64,000 bases of DNA from Paenibacillus sp. FSL R5-0623 (lineage in GTDB: Bacteria > Bacillota > Bacilli > Paenibacillales > Paenibacillaceae). The position numbers and the translations under genes were made by a program. The notes under the pieces are model-generated. The model made no database searches, was not told where the DNA came from, and saw only the letters and a program-made list of their open reading frames with translations. Below, one piece after another: positions 8,923 through 17,661 of the stretch. Location: contig NZ_CP150233.1 in the NCBI RefSeq assembly GCF_037974265.1, positions 4,526,001 to 4,590,000 of the forward strand. Reading direction: 5' to 3'. Position 1 is the stretch's first letter, and every line of letters begins with the position of its first letter.

Positions 8923-9795
8923 TCAATAGCTTACCCGGTCGGCACGCAGTGCCTTGAACTGCAACAGCGTCAAGAGCGCCAGCAACACCAGGAAGATCAT
9001 GGAACCAGCAGAAGCCAGACCAAATGAATAGCTGCCAAAGGCGGTATGATAGATATATGTTGTCAAAATTTCAGTTGCATAGTTCGGGCCTCCGTCCGTC
9101 ATTGTGAAAATGAGGTCAAATGCCTTGAACGACTGAATGGTCGTATAGGCCACAACAATCGTTGCCGAAGGTGCCAGCAGTGGCCAGGTCACGGTACGGA
9201 ATACCTGCCATTTGCTGCCGCCGTCCATACGAGCCGCCTCATACAGTTCTGCCGGGATGCCTTGCAGACCTGCGATGAATACAATCATCATCTGCCCAGC
9301 ATGTGCCCATACCTGTACCGCAGCGATGGAATAGATGGCGATCTTGGGATCACCAATCCAGTTACGAGCGATGCTGCTCATCCCTGCTTCATTCAGTCCA
9401 TAGTTGATCAATCCAATGGATGGATCATACATGAATGCCCAGATCAGTCCAACCGATACGGAGGACAGAATCGCAGGCAGGAAATACAATGCCCGAAGCA
9501 CAATGCGTGTCTTAGTATTACGTACCAAGAGCAGAGCCAGGACAAGTGAAATAAAGGTTTGTGCAATAACAACCGTTAACATGAACTCCACGTTGTTGCC
9601 AAAGGCTTTGCGGAATACGATGCTGCTGAGACTGTCCTTGTAATTATCCAGCCCTACAAATGCATACGACGGGGATACCCCATCCCAGTCCGTAAAGGAA
9701 TAGAACAGCCCCGTCAATGTAGGAAATACGAACAATCCAACGTACAGCAGCAACCCGGGGATCAGAAACAGGGATAGCTGAAGACGGTTTTTCAT
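8923..9795 (-). CDS. CUT1 sugar ABC transporter permease, MalF-type
   Basis: A 290-residue membrane protein with six helices and the EAA motif YEAARMDGGSKWQVFRTVTWPLL. It forms the transmembrane heterodimer with the MalG-type permease downstream (49-bp gap). Its ATG lies 3 bp after the stop of the binding-protein gene, whose last codons carry the ribosome site, so the two are translationally coupled. Confidence 0.93.
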   Translation of the reverse strand: MKNRLQLSLFLIPGLLLYVGLFVFPTLTGLFYSFTDWDGVSPSYAFVGLDNYKDSLSSIVFRKAFGNNVEFMLTVVIAQTFISLVLALLLVRNTKTRIVLRALYFLPAILSSVSVGLIWAFMYDPSIGLINYGLNEAGMSSIARNWIGDPKIAIYSIAAVQVWAHAGQMMIVFIAGLQGIPAELYEAARMDGGSKWQVFRTVTWPLLAPSATIVVAYTTIQSFKAFDLIFTMTDGGPNYATEILTTYIYHTAFGSYSFGLASAGSMIFLVLLALLTLLQFKALRADRVSY

Positions 9796-9798
9796 CGT

Positions 9799-11073
9799 TT
9801 ATTTCCCGATATGCTGATCAATGATCGCTTGTGCCTGCTGTGCTGCTTCTTCTGGAGAAGTGCCGCTCAGCACGGCCTGAATGGAGTTGGTTACTGCTTT
9901 TTGATTATCTCCGTTCAGGATGGTGAACCGTGGCTGGAACACGGTCTTTTTGCTTGCCCATTCTCCGGCTACCTGAAGCTCAGGCGTATCGTACTTCACA
10001 TCATTTACCGTTACATTCTGTCCTGTCTGGTTGGCGTAGTCACTTGCTACATCGGGATTGCTCAGGAATTCGAGGAACTTCTTCGCTTCTTCCGGATGTT
10101 TTGACTTGCTGTTCACAGCGAGCATGAATGTCGTCGTATGCACTCCTTCATACTTCGCTTGATCGGCACTTACCGTAATTGGTGCAAGCAGTTTTTGCTC
10201 CAGATTAGGATTCTGCTGCTTGTTCTGAGCCAATTGATATGATCCACTCGCCAGCATCGCTGCTTTCTCTTGGATAAACAGTGCTCCAGCCGCAGGGTCC
10301 TTCGTACCCAATGCATCCTGCTGGAAGTAACCTTTATCGTTCAGTTCCTTGATTTGAGTCAACGTTTTCACCCAAAACTCATCCGTCAGTTTGGCTTCTC
10401 CAGCTTCTACTTTGGTAAAAATGTCGTCACTCGGTGCATTGTTCATCACCATCGTATTCATGAATTGCCCTGGGCCAATGTCCGCTCCGGCAAAGGCAAT
10501 CGGAATGATGCCGTTGTCTTTCAGCTTCTGGCAAAGTGCCAGGAAACCTTCCCAATCGGTTGGCGGCGTCAAGCCGTATTGTTCAAACAGTTTTACGTTA
10601 TAGATGGGATCGTTATATACGAGTTGATACGGGATCGCATATTGCTTGCCATCGTGCTGTCCTGATTCAATCAGCTTCGAATTGTAGGCCGACAAAAACG
10701 ATGATCCGCTCAGATCCGTGAACAAGCCAGCTTTGGTGAAAGCTTCGAACTGTGCACCTGGGAAGGATGCAAATACATCCCCTACCGAACCGTCGCTGAT
10801 TTTGGATTGTACGGTGGACTGATATTGATCGGAAGGCAGTGTCTGCATCTCCACGTTGAAATTCGGGTTTTCTTTTTCAAATGCGTCAATAGTCTTGTTG
10901 AGTGCTTCGGAATCTTCTCCACGCCAGTGCATGAAGCTGATCGTAACTTTACCTGAACCCGAGGAGCCGTTCTCTCCAGATGACGCGTTATCCCCACCGC
11001 CGCAAGCTGACAGCAGGATGGACATCACCAGCATACTGACAAGCGGCAGGATCAATTTTTTATTTTTTTTCAT
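9799..11073 (-). CDS. Extracellular sugar-binding lipoprotein (SBP family 1)
   Basis: A 424-residue lipoprotein: basic head MKKNKK, hydrophobic core and lipobox LLSAC (Cys24), then a Gly/Ser linker and a family-1 solute-binding fold (ISFMHWRGEDSEALNKTIDAFEKENP). It captures a sugar or oligosaccharide at the outer face of the membrane and delivers it to the two permeases that follow. The start at 11073 has AGGAGGT 8 nt upstream; the frame is open further upstream without a signal peptide. A hairpin repeat element lies in the upstream region. Confidence 0.92.
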   Translation of the reverse strand: MKKNKKLILPLVSMLVMSILLSACGGGDNASSGENGSSGSGKVTISFMHWRGEDSEALNKTIDAFEKENPNFNVEMQTLPSDQYQSTVQSKISDGSVGDVFASFPGAQFEAFTKAGLFTDLSGSSFLSAYNSKLIESGQHDGKQYAIPYQLVYNDPIYNVKLFEQYGLTPPTDWEGFLALCQKLKDNGIIPIAFAGADIGPGQFMNTMVMNNAPSDDIFTKVEAGEAKLTDEFWVKTLTQIKELNDKGYFQQDALGTKDPAAGALFIQEKAAMLASGSYQLAQNKQQNPNLEQKLLAPITVSADQAKYEGVHTTTFMLAVNSKSKHPEEAKKFLEFLSNPDVASDYANQTGQNVTVNDVKYDTPELQVAGEWASKKTVFQPRFTILNGDNQKAVTNSIQAVLSGTSPEEAAQQAQAIIDQHIGK

Positions 11074-11138
11074 GAAAGACGACCTCCTGAGGATGCTTGA
11101 TATTTTAACTAAAGAATGTTTATACTGACCACTCCGAT

Positions 11139-11250
11139 GACAGAATAACCTTCCGATCGCTGTTATCCCCAGATTTATTTGATTCCTTTTTATAAAAGGA
11201 AAAATCCGGGGATAAAGGCGAACGCTTCGCTTCTTCACGTTATTTCTGTC
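11139..11250. repeat. Interspersed hairpin repeat, copy 1
   Basis: A ~112-bp imperfect palindrome. The outer arms GACAGAATAA and TTATTTCTGTC pair; the core has TTATCCCC...GGGGATAA, and the right flank has GGCGAACGCTTCGCTTCTTC. The same design recurs at 12564-12682 (same orientation) and 31598-31715 (opposite orientation), with different but still pairing outer arms. It lies between the sugar-binding lipoprotein and the SsuD-like gene. Confidence 0.85.
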
Positions 11251-11287
11251 CTCTACGTTTTCGTATAAAAAAATTAGTTAAACTTAC

Positions 11288-12490
11288 TTAGTTAGTAGTA
11301 ACTTGATGCTGCTTCTGTCTTATTTTCCATTTCTCGCGAATGATCGGCATCACGGTCCGTCCGAAGATTTCTGCCTCTTCCAGATGCGGGTAACCGGACA
11401 GAATGAAAGTCGTAACGCCCAGATCTCCATACTCCATCAAACGCTCTGCCACCTGTTCGGCTGTACCTACAATGAGAATCGCACCGCCGGAACGCACAAC
11501 GGACAAGCCTGTCCACAGGTTGGGACCTACGACAAACTGCTGCTTCTCGGACAGTTCCCGTAGCTCGTTCTGTCTGCGTTGGTTGGTTGCATCCGTCTCG
11601 GCAAAAGCGGCTTTGGCTTTCTCGATCGCTTCTGGTGATACTTTACTAATAATCTCCCAAGCTGCTGCCCATGCTTCTTCTTCGGTATCCCGAATGAGTA
11701 CCTGAGCACGCATGCCGTAACCGAGCTGACGATCTTGTCCCGTTTCCTCTTTCACCTGCTGACGGATGACCTCAATCTCTTCGATCTGCTCCTGAATCCA
11801 GTCATGAGGCTCGCCCCACATGAGGAACGTATCCGCATGTTCAACAGCGACCTTCTTGGCAATCGGAGAGCTTCCTCCCAGATAGAATGGTGGATGCGGA
11901 TTTTGCACCGTCTCCGGCATACCTACCGGTCCTTTGAAGTTGTAATACTGGCCGTTGAATTCAGGATTGGGATCGCTGGGCGCGTCTGCACCAGATTTTG
12001 AACCACTTCCCGCAAACTCCGTCAGATTCAAGCCCGTCGATTGGGTCCACGAACGCTTCATCACTTCCATATACTCACTCGCGCGAACATACCGTTCATC
12101 ATGCGCATGTGCGAGTGGATCTCCCAGTTCCTCCAGATCCCGAACGGAACTGCCCGTCACCACATTGATCATGGTGCGACCACCAGAGAGCTGATCCAGT
12201 GCCGCTCCCATTCGTGCAGCGAGTACGGGTGTAACCAATCCCGGGCGAATGGCGACAAGGGGACGCAATGTCTTTGTGTGACTCATCACAGCCGAGCCAA
12301 CTACCCACGCGTCCAGACAGGCTCCCCCTGTCGGAATCAGTACAAATTCGAATCCTGCCTTCTCCGCTGTCTGTGCCACATCAATCAGATAATCCAGACT
12401 CGGTTCCCGCTTCGGGGCAACCCCTACATACTTCCCATCCCCTGCTGTAGGCAAAAACCATCCAAACTTCATATCTTCCTGTTCGCTCAC
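11288..12490 (-). CDS. ssuD: SsuD-like FMNH2-dependent alkanesulfonate monooxygenase (LLM family)
   Basis: About 400 residues of the luciferase-like monooxygenase family, closest to SsuD: the start KFGWFLPTAGDGKYVG, the block ARMGAALDQLSGGR and the YLGGSSPIAKKVA region match that type. SsuD desulfonates C2-C10 alkanesulfonates to sulfite with reduced FMN supplied by a partner reductase. No ssuABC transporter or reductase gene is adjacent; instead a sugar ABC operon follows on the same strand. Start choice is open: GTG at 12490 has GAAGGG ~10 nt before it, a TTG lies three codons upstream, and an ATG six codons downstream has a close AGGAAG. The gene is bracketed by two direct copies of the hairpin repeat. 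Confidence 0.87.
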   Translation of the reverse strand: MSEQEDMKFGWFLPTAGDGKYVGVAPKREPSLDYLIDVAQTAEKAGFEFVLIPTGGACLDAWVVGSAVMSHTKTLRPLVAIRPGLVTPVLAARMGAALDQLSGGRTMINVVTGSSVRDLEELGDPLAHAHDERYVRASEYMEVMKRSWTQSTGLNLTEFAGSGSKSGADAPSDPNPEFNGQYYNFKGPVGMPETVQNPHPPFYLGGSSPIAKKVAVEHADTFLMWGEPHDWIQEQIEEIEVIRQQVKEETGQDRQLGYGMRAQVLIRDTEEEAWAAAWEIISKVSPEAIEKAKAAFAETDATNQRRQNELRELSEKQQFVVGPNLWTGLSVVRSGGAILIVGTAEQVAERLMEYGDLGVTTFILSGYPHLEEAEIFGRTVMPIIREKWKIRQKQHQVTTN

Positions 12491-12563
12491 AAAAGTCAAT
12501 CCCTTCTATGAATAAATAAAGTCTCATGTTAAAAAAAGTTACTGTTACGCCTCCTTGACGTTC

Positions 12564-12682
12564 CGGGTACGAATCGTTCTTCCGATCACTGTTATCCTTG
12601 AATTTTTTGATTCTCCTTTTTTAAAGGTAAAAATTCTAGGATAAAGGCGACCGCTTCGCTTCTTCAGAATCGATTTCGTCCC
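12564..12682. repeat. Interspersed hairpin repeat, copy 2
   Basis: Same architecture and orientation as the copy at 11139: TTCCGATCACTGTTATCC, an A/T-rich core, GGATAAAGGCGACCGCTTCGCTTCTTC. The outer arms differ in sequence but still pair (GGG..ACGAATCG with CGATTTCGT..CCC). Confidence 0.85.
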
Positions 12683-12894
12683 CTCCACTACGTTGGCATC
12701 TCTTGAAACTTATTTTTAAAGTACGCCTAATTTCTGATCATATTATTCGTATGAAAGCTCCGAATACCGATTAATTAACTTGGTTTAATAGGTATGGACA
12801 TCATATCAATTGATTTGTCTGTGAGCAATGTCATTTCGCGGCAATTTTATTTTGTCATTTTGTGGTCTTTTCTCAGATTTAGGTCTTCCTGATC

Positions 12895-12924
12895 TTGAAT
12901 ATATATAAAACCCACCTGTATAAT
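12895..12924 (+). promoter_or_regulatory. Candidate sigma-A promoter for the second AraC gene
   Basis: TTGAAT (12895-12900), an 18-bp spacer, TATAAT (12919-12924). It points at the AraC gene at 13208, but a 205-bp inverted-repeat element lies between them. Confidence 0.5.
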
Positions 12925-12938
12925 AGGTTTAAATACGT

Positions 12939-13143
12939 GTTCAAAAAGTCCGGTTTTCAGTACCGAGAAGATGGAATGAAGTTAGAAATGGAGTAGCGGA
13001 GCGTAGGAAAACTACGTGAGCAACCACAATGTTTCCAAAGGAAACATACTTCGTAAGCCTCCCGCTTATTTCGGCTGAATTTCAGCTTCGATGTTGATGA
13101 TGCCATTAGGCATGATTCGTAATCAAAAGTGGACTTTTTGAAC
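12939..13143. mobile_element. MITE-like element with perfect 13-bp terminal inverted repeats
   Basis: GTTCAAAAAGTCC (12939-12951) is exactly inverted at 13131-13143. The 205 bp between them have no open frame of note; an internal hairpin (GTTTCC-AAA-GGAAAC) is visible. This is the form of a non-autonomous miniature element. From memory, similar sequences are repeated across Paenibacillus genomes; I cannot verify that here. No clear target-site duplication is seen. Confidence 0.7.
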
Positions 13144-13207
13144 TACATCTGTAAGTGAAACTTTTAGATCGTATCTACGATACTTATACAATAAAGAGGT
13201 GTTCCTG

Positions 13208-14080
13208 ATGACCGAGAGCATGAAGGAGGACCACCATGAGTTTTTGGAACTTATTTTCTTCACGCCATCTGAATTCGAGAAAGCTGGTGGCGCCTGGCCG
13301 ATTCGCATCGGACGAAATATAGCCAAGACCAACTATCATATTGGCCCGCGTACTACGCCTTATTATTATTTGCTGTTTGTACTGGAGGGGGAAGGTACAT
13401 TCATACAGAACGGACAGCATCACGCCCTTCGTGCCAGGGATGCGTTCTGTCTGTTTCCACATGTTACCCATGAGTACTGGACGGAACCGGAGGACACGTT
13501 GCAGAAAATATTTATTGCCTTTGACGGTGCACATGCAGCCGAGCTACTGTCTCGAATTGGACTTACACCCGACTCACCGCACCGTTCAGGTGTACTGACA
13601 CCGGAGACTGCAAGTGCCATGCGCTCGTTCATGGAGGATGTTCGCAAACCGCAGGATGGAGCGAGTGATCTGGGACGACTCACCCGGTTTCTAACTCTAT
13701 TCGACCGAATTGCCCGGTCCCCCGCAACCAAAGGATTGCAACCGGATTCAGCCACGCCTTGGCTCCAGAAAGGCAAGGAATACATGGACATTCATTTTGC
13801 AGGCGGCATCTCCGTGGAAGGTGTATCCGCTCATGCGGGTGTGGATCGAACCCATTTTGCCAAACAGTTCCGCAAAGCCTATGGTCTGTCCCCTGTGCAA
13901 TATATCCAACAATTGAAAATGAATCAGGCTAAACGTCTGCTCGTGCAGACGTCGCTAAGCTTAACCGAAGTGGCTCATTCCGTAGGTTACCCGGACTTGT
14001 TCTCCTTCTCCAAAGCGTTCAAAAAGCAAGTCGGTTTGCCGCCCAATCGCTATCGCACAGCGGAGAGCACGAAAGAGTGA
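13208..14080 (+). CDS. AraC-family regulator with cupin sensor domain
   Basis: A 290-residue regulator: an N-terminal AraC-binding (cupin) domain (~20-150; LLFVLEGEGTFIQNGQHHALRARDAFCLFP) and a C-terminal AraC HTH (~190-285; VGYPDLFSFSKAFKKQVGLPPNRYR). Such proteins usually sense a sugar and activate uptake genes. It is divergent from the ssuD-like gene and the CUT1 sugar operon, which are its likely targets (inference). ATG 13208 has AGAGGTG 6 nt upstream; a GTG at 13199 overlaps that site. A small palindrome TCGTA-TC-TACGA lies just upstream and could be an operator. Confidence 0.88.
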   Translation: MTESMKEDHHEFLELIFFTPSEFEKAGGAWPIRIGRNIAKTNYHIGPRTTPYYYLLFVLEGEGTFIQNGQHHALRARDAFCLFPHVTHEYWTEPEDTLQKIFIAFDGAHAAELLSRIGLTPDSPHRSGVLTPETASAMRSFMEDVRKPQDGASDLGRLTRFLTLFDRIARSPATKGLQPDSATPWLQKGKEYMDIHFAGGISVEGVSAHAGVDRTHFAKQFRKAYGLSPVQYIQQLKMNQAKRLLVQTSLSLTEVAHSVGYPDLFSFSKAFKKQVGLPPNRYRTAESTKE

Positions 14081-14237
14081 GGGAGCGACCTTTCGCTCCC
14101 CAGCCTAATCCATGCCTCTGCACCACGCCTTGTGTACGGTTGTGCAAGATGTCGCCTCTACCAAATTGCAATGTGGACTCCTGTGCTTCATATCCTGCAC
14201 ATCCTAGTGCTGCAAAACCCATTACTAATCCACCACC

Positions 14238-14278
14238 AAAAAAGGCAAGCCCCATCTACCCGGGACTTGCCTTCTTTC
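14238..14278. terminator. Bidirectional terminator between AraC gene and EPS operon
   Basis: Stem AAGGCAAG (14242-14249) with CTTGCCTT (14266-14273). The minus strand is followed by a T6 run and the plus strand by CTTTCT, so it can end the convergent AraC gene and the six-gene operon. Confidence 0.85.
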
Positions 14279-14338
14279 TATACTATAGTCTTGACTGCAC
14301 GTACCTGAAACCAGCAACTTTTTTACGCTGATCTAACA

Positions 14339-15262
14339 CTATTCCTTCTCCTCATTCTTACGCGCAAGTGGAATACCGTTCTCCTTCGCATACCATGCTT
14401 CATAATGATGCACAGCCACACCTGCAAATGAAGAATGAGAGGAGCCCAGATCGAACACCTTCGCCATTTCTTCATTCATATTGCTAACCGGTTTACGGAA
14501 AAAGGTCAGGTGATCCCCCTCGTGTGTATCCGCGAGTTCCGCTCCGATCCAAACTTTCTTGTCGAGATCATCCGCTTCGTCCAGTTCTTCCTTGGACAGA
14601 TCATACATCTGCTGTCCACTATCCCGGTAAGCCATAATGGCCACCGCATCGAAATGGGAAATGACCCAGCGACTGAATGTACTATCATCTTCAGCCGACT
14701 GACGGGCATCAAGCCAGAACGGAATGGCAGCGCTCATGTACAGTCCGGCATCCTCGCCTGCTTTTGTCCAAGCCTTCATGTTGTTCTGCCATTCTGCAAT
14801 GACGCTGCTCTCCTCGTTCTCCCAGCGCTTCAGCTGATACGGCTCCACATCCAGTTGAATGCCCTGGAAGCGTTCATTCTTGGCGGAAGCTGCATTATAT
14901 GCTCGTACTCGCTCGATAAAAGCAAGCCCTTCATCCTGCTTCTCCTCATAGGCCCAGTCTGCATGACCGTTAAGTCCATGCACTTCAATCTCAGCCTGTC
15001 GGGCAGCCGCAATGAATTTGCGGTATGTTGCGTCAGGCAACTCATCCTGGATTTGCAGGAAGATGGTATCCACGCCCTGTTCTTTGGAAAAGGCAATAAT
15101 CTCAGTTGTCTGTTCTGCAATAATGGACGCGTCCCACAGCCAGGTCGCTTTGTGTTCCTCCGTAGAGAACCATTTGAACATCCAGGACAGAAGCAGCAGG
15201 CACAACACCACAGCCAGAATGGCCCATTTCGCCATACCCACCAGTTTGCCCGGTTGCCTCAT
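14339..15262 (-). CDS. Membrane-anchored TIM-barrel protein, possible glycosidase (EPS operon, last gene)
   Basis: 307 residues with one N-terminal membrane anchor (WAILAVVLCLLLLSW) and an extracellular domain. Features such as GVDTIFLQIQDE, EVHGLNGHADWAY and GIQLDVEPY (a DxE on what looks like a barrel strand) suggest an (alpha/beta)8 glycoside-hydrolase-like fold, distantly like GH18-type barrels. The exact family is not assigned. GAGG lies 6 nt before the ATG, at the end of the dehydrogenase gene. Its place at the end of a polysaccharide operon suggests trimming or release of the product; that is inference. Confidence 0.7.
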   Translation of the reverse strand: MRQPGKLVGMAKWAILAVVLCLLLLSWMFKWFSTEEHKATWLWDASIIAEQTTEIIAFSKEQGVDTIFLQIQDELPDATYRKFIAAARQAEIEVHGLNGHADWAYEEKQDEGLAFIERVRAYNAASAKNERFQGIQLDVEPYQLKRWENEESSVIAEWQNNMKAWTKAGEDAGLYMSAAIPFWLDARQSAEDDSTFSRWVISHFDAVAIMAYRDSGQQMYDLSKEELDEADDLDKKVWIGAELADTHEGDHLTFFRKPVSNMNEEMAKVFDLGSSHSSFAGVAVHHYEAWYAKENGIPLARKNEEKE

Positions 15263-15270
15263 ATATTTCC

Positions 15271-16638
15271 TCAGACGAGCAACGCTTCACTTGGCTCAAG
15301 CACAGGATGCTGTACCGAGTGACCAATCTTGTAGATATGCGGATGTGTGTACGAACGGAACGCATTACGTGTATCCAGAATCGGTACACCCATCTCGGCA
15401 ATATCAAAGTAAGGCAAATCGCTGTGGTTGGTGATCAGCACGATGCAATCGTACTTCTTGAACTGTTCCAGATTAAACACTTCGCTGTGTACGGTCTCGC
15501 CATGCTTGTCCTGGAAGGAGTCCGCATGTGGATCGTAGTAGCTTACGTTAGCTCCACTTTCCTTGAACAGTTCATATACTTCCAGTCCTGGTGATTCACG
15601 CAGATCGGCAATATTTGGTTTGTACGACATGCCGAGCAGCAAAATATTGGATTTACGTACGGATTTAGCGTATTCGTTCAGAATCGTTGACGTTTTGTTC
15701 AACACATAATATGGCATGTTGTCATTGGTGGATTGCGCCAGCTCAATGAATTTACTATAGAAACGGAAGCCTTTGGCCTTCCATGACAGGTACATCGGAT
15801 CAAGCGGGATGCAGTGTCCACCGATGCCTGGGCCTGGATAGAATGGCATGAAACCAAATGGTTTCGTCGCCGCCGCGTCAATAACTTCCCAGATATCAAT
15901 GCCCATACGGTCACACATCATCGCCATTTCATTCACAAAGGCAATGTTCACACTGCGGAATGTATTCTCCAACAGTTTGGACATCTCAGCCACTTTTGGT
16001 GAAGATACCGGTACTACGGTTTCTACATATTTGCTATATAGCGCTGTTCCAAGTTTCAGGCAGGCTTCGGTTGTGCCCCCGATTACTTTCGGCGTATTAA
16101 ATGTTGTGAAACGTCCGTTGGACGGGTCCACACGTTCAGGCGAGAAGCAGAGGAAATAGTCTTTACCTGCTTCTTGTCCGATCTTGTCCAGCTGCTGCTG
16201 GATCAGTTCTTCGGTTGTACCTGGATAAGTGGTACTTTCCAGCGTAATCAGCATGCCTGGTTTCATATGCAGTTTGATCTGATCTACAACGGTCTCGATG
16301 TAAGACGTATCCGGGTCCTGATTCTCACTAAGCGGTGTTGGTACGCAGATACTGAGTGCGTCGATCACGCGCAGCATGCTGTAATCTGTCGTTGGCTGGA
16401 AACGACCGCTTTGCATTACTTTTTTCAACTCATCGGACGAAATATCGTGAATATAGGAATCTCCTTGATAGATACTTTCTACTTTGGACGCATCCAGATC
16501 AATTCCGATTACCGTGAAACCTTGATTGACCATTTCCACGGCAAGTGGAAGTCCTACGTAACCGAGCCCGACGACGCCGAGTACAGCTTCTTTATTTTCA
16601 ATCGCATTCAGTAATGTGTGGAATTGTTGATTCTCCAT
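15271..16638 (-). CDS. UDP-sugar 6-dehydrogenase (WbpA/WecC/TuaD superfamily)
   Basis: A 455-residue NAD-dependent nucleotide-sugar dehydrogenase that oxidises C6 of a UDP-hexose(amine) to a uronic acid. Seen: Rossmann motif GVVGLGYVGLPLA (~20-32), the active-site loop with GPGIGGHCIPLDP carrying the catalytic Cys, and the C-terminal domain LGMSYKPNIADLRESPG. The pattern is closer to the UDP-GlcNAc/ManNAc dehydrogenase (WbpA/WecC) branch than to plain UDP-Glc dehydrogenases, though substrate calls from sequence alone are weak. It would supply the acidic sugar donor for the GT2 synthase upstream in the operon. Confidence 0.92.
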   Translation of the reverse strand: MENQQFHTLLNAIENKEAVLGVVGLGYVGLPLAVEMVNQGFTVIGIDLDASKVESIYQGDSYIHDISSDELKKVMQSGRFQPTTDYSMLRVIDALSICVPTPLSENQDPDTSYIETVVDQIKLHMKPGMLITLESTTYPGTTEELIQQQLDKIGQEAGKDYFLCFSPERVDPSNGRFTTFNTPKVIGGTTEACLKLGTALYSKYVETVVPVSSPKVAEMSKLLENTFRSVNIAFVNEMAMMCDRMGIDIWEVIDAAATKPFGFMPFYPGPGIGGHCIPLDPMYLSWKAKGFRFYSKFIELAQSTNDNMPYYVLNKTSTILNEYAKSVRKSNILLLGMSYKPNIADLRESPGLEVYELFKESGANVSYYDPHADSFQDKHGETVHSEVFNLEQFKKYDCIVLITNHSDLPYFDIAEMGVPILDTRNAFRSYTHPHIYKIGHSVQHPVLEPSEALLV

Positions 16639-16792
16639 GATATTCCCTCCGGGCAGTGTATTTGGTGGTGCTTAAAATCCATATAAATAGATGAGTGTCT
16701 GTGCTCTACATGTTTCTCTAATCTATCTGATTCATAGTGTAAAAAAAGCTCTTACTTTGCACTTCACACAATCAGCTTATTCAAGCCGTCTT

Positions 16793-17608
16793 CTAATGCA
16801 GGCAGCGTCTGATTCGGGCATCCAGCTCTACAGGTGAGAACGGTTTGGTCATGTAATCATCCACGCCGCTGCGGAAGCATTGACTGATCGTCTGCTCGAC
16901 ACGTTGCTCAGTCAACACGACAATTTTGGGTGGGTGCTCCATCTCCAAGTTCTGGATATGATGGATGAACGGCAGACCGTCGATGCCATACAGATTCAGT
17001 TCGGTGAGCACCAGATCTGGTGTGACTTTCTCGATCAACTCCAGTGCAGCCAGTCCATCGACGGCTTCATAGGTTTCGTATCCCTGCATCTTCAACCGCA
17101 ATTGCAGGAATTCGCGTACCGTAGGATCGTTGTCCACAATCAAAATTCGTTCCGGCTCGTCCGCCGTATTGTCCAGCGTGTAGATATGAATCTCCGACGA
17201 ATCTATAAGCTTCGAGGACTCAGCCATATGCTGAATGGTTGCCTTCGAAGGGCGCTCCCCTTCCGGGAAACTGGCCAGTGTAATCTGTGGATCGGCACCG
17301 GGGACGGTCTCTTGCAACTCATGCTTGATCCGAAGTCCTTCATAATGAACTTCATCCAGTGACAACCCTGGCAGCAGGACGGCAATCGCTTGGGTCGCCC
17401 CATCCTTCCACACCTGGAAGGATGTCCCGCTTGTCTGCTCCAGATGTGTCCTGACCTGCTGCTCAGGTTGAGAGTTTCCTGCACAATGGATGAACATTAA
17501 GCCGCATGTTTCGGCACCCGTTTCCTTCAATCCCTGTTCTACACTTCGGTACACATTAACGGCAGCCTCACGCTGCAATGTCGCCGTATTTGGCATGTTC
17601 TTTTCCAC
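16793..17608 (-). CDS. Degenerate GGDEF-like + receiver protein lacking both key sites
   Basis: About 271 residues. The C-terminal ~120 form a receiver domain: acidic pair VDND, conserved Thr (VVLTE) and Lys (MTKPF) are present, but the phosphoacceptor Asp is replaced by Glu (LVLTELNLYG in place of the usual LxxD). The N-terminal ~140 residues look like a GGDEF fold (AVLLPGLSLDEV...ITLASFPEGERPS) in which the GGDEF loop reads DGATQ. So neither phosphorylation nor c-di-GMP synthesis is expected. It lies between the GT2 synthase and the sugar dehydrogenase, so it probably acts as a fixed-state regulatory subunit. Start: GTG 17608 or, more likely, ATG 17596. Confidence 0.82.
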   Translation of the reverse strand: MEKNMPNTATLQREAAVNVYRSVEQGLKETGAETCGLMFIHCAGNSQPEQQVRTHLEQTSGTSFQVWKDGATQAIAVLLPGLSLDEVHYEGLRIKHELQETVPGADPQITLASFPEGERPSKATIQHMAESSKLIDSSEIHIYTLDNTADEPERILIVDNDPTVREFLQLRLKMQGYETYEAVDGLAALELIEKVTPDLVLTELNLYGIDGLPFIHHIQNLEMEHPPKIVVLTEQRVEQTISQCFRSGVDDYMTKPFSPVELDARIRRCLH

Positions 17609-17661
17609 CCTTCTCCTCGATTATCTATATTGTTGTCGCAATTTTGCCATGATCTCTTTAC

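Noticed and set aside
14091..14110. Hairpin GGGAGCGA/TCGCTCCC just after the AraC gene as terminator
   Set aside because: The stem is good but no T-run follows; the hairpin at 14238 is the better terminator.
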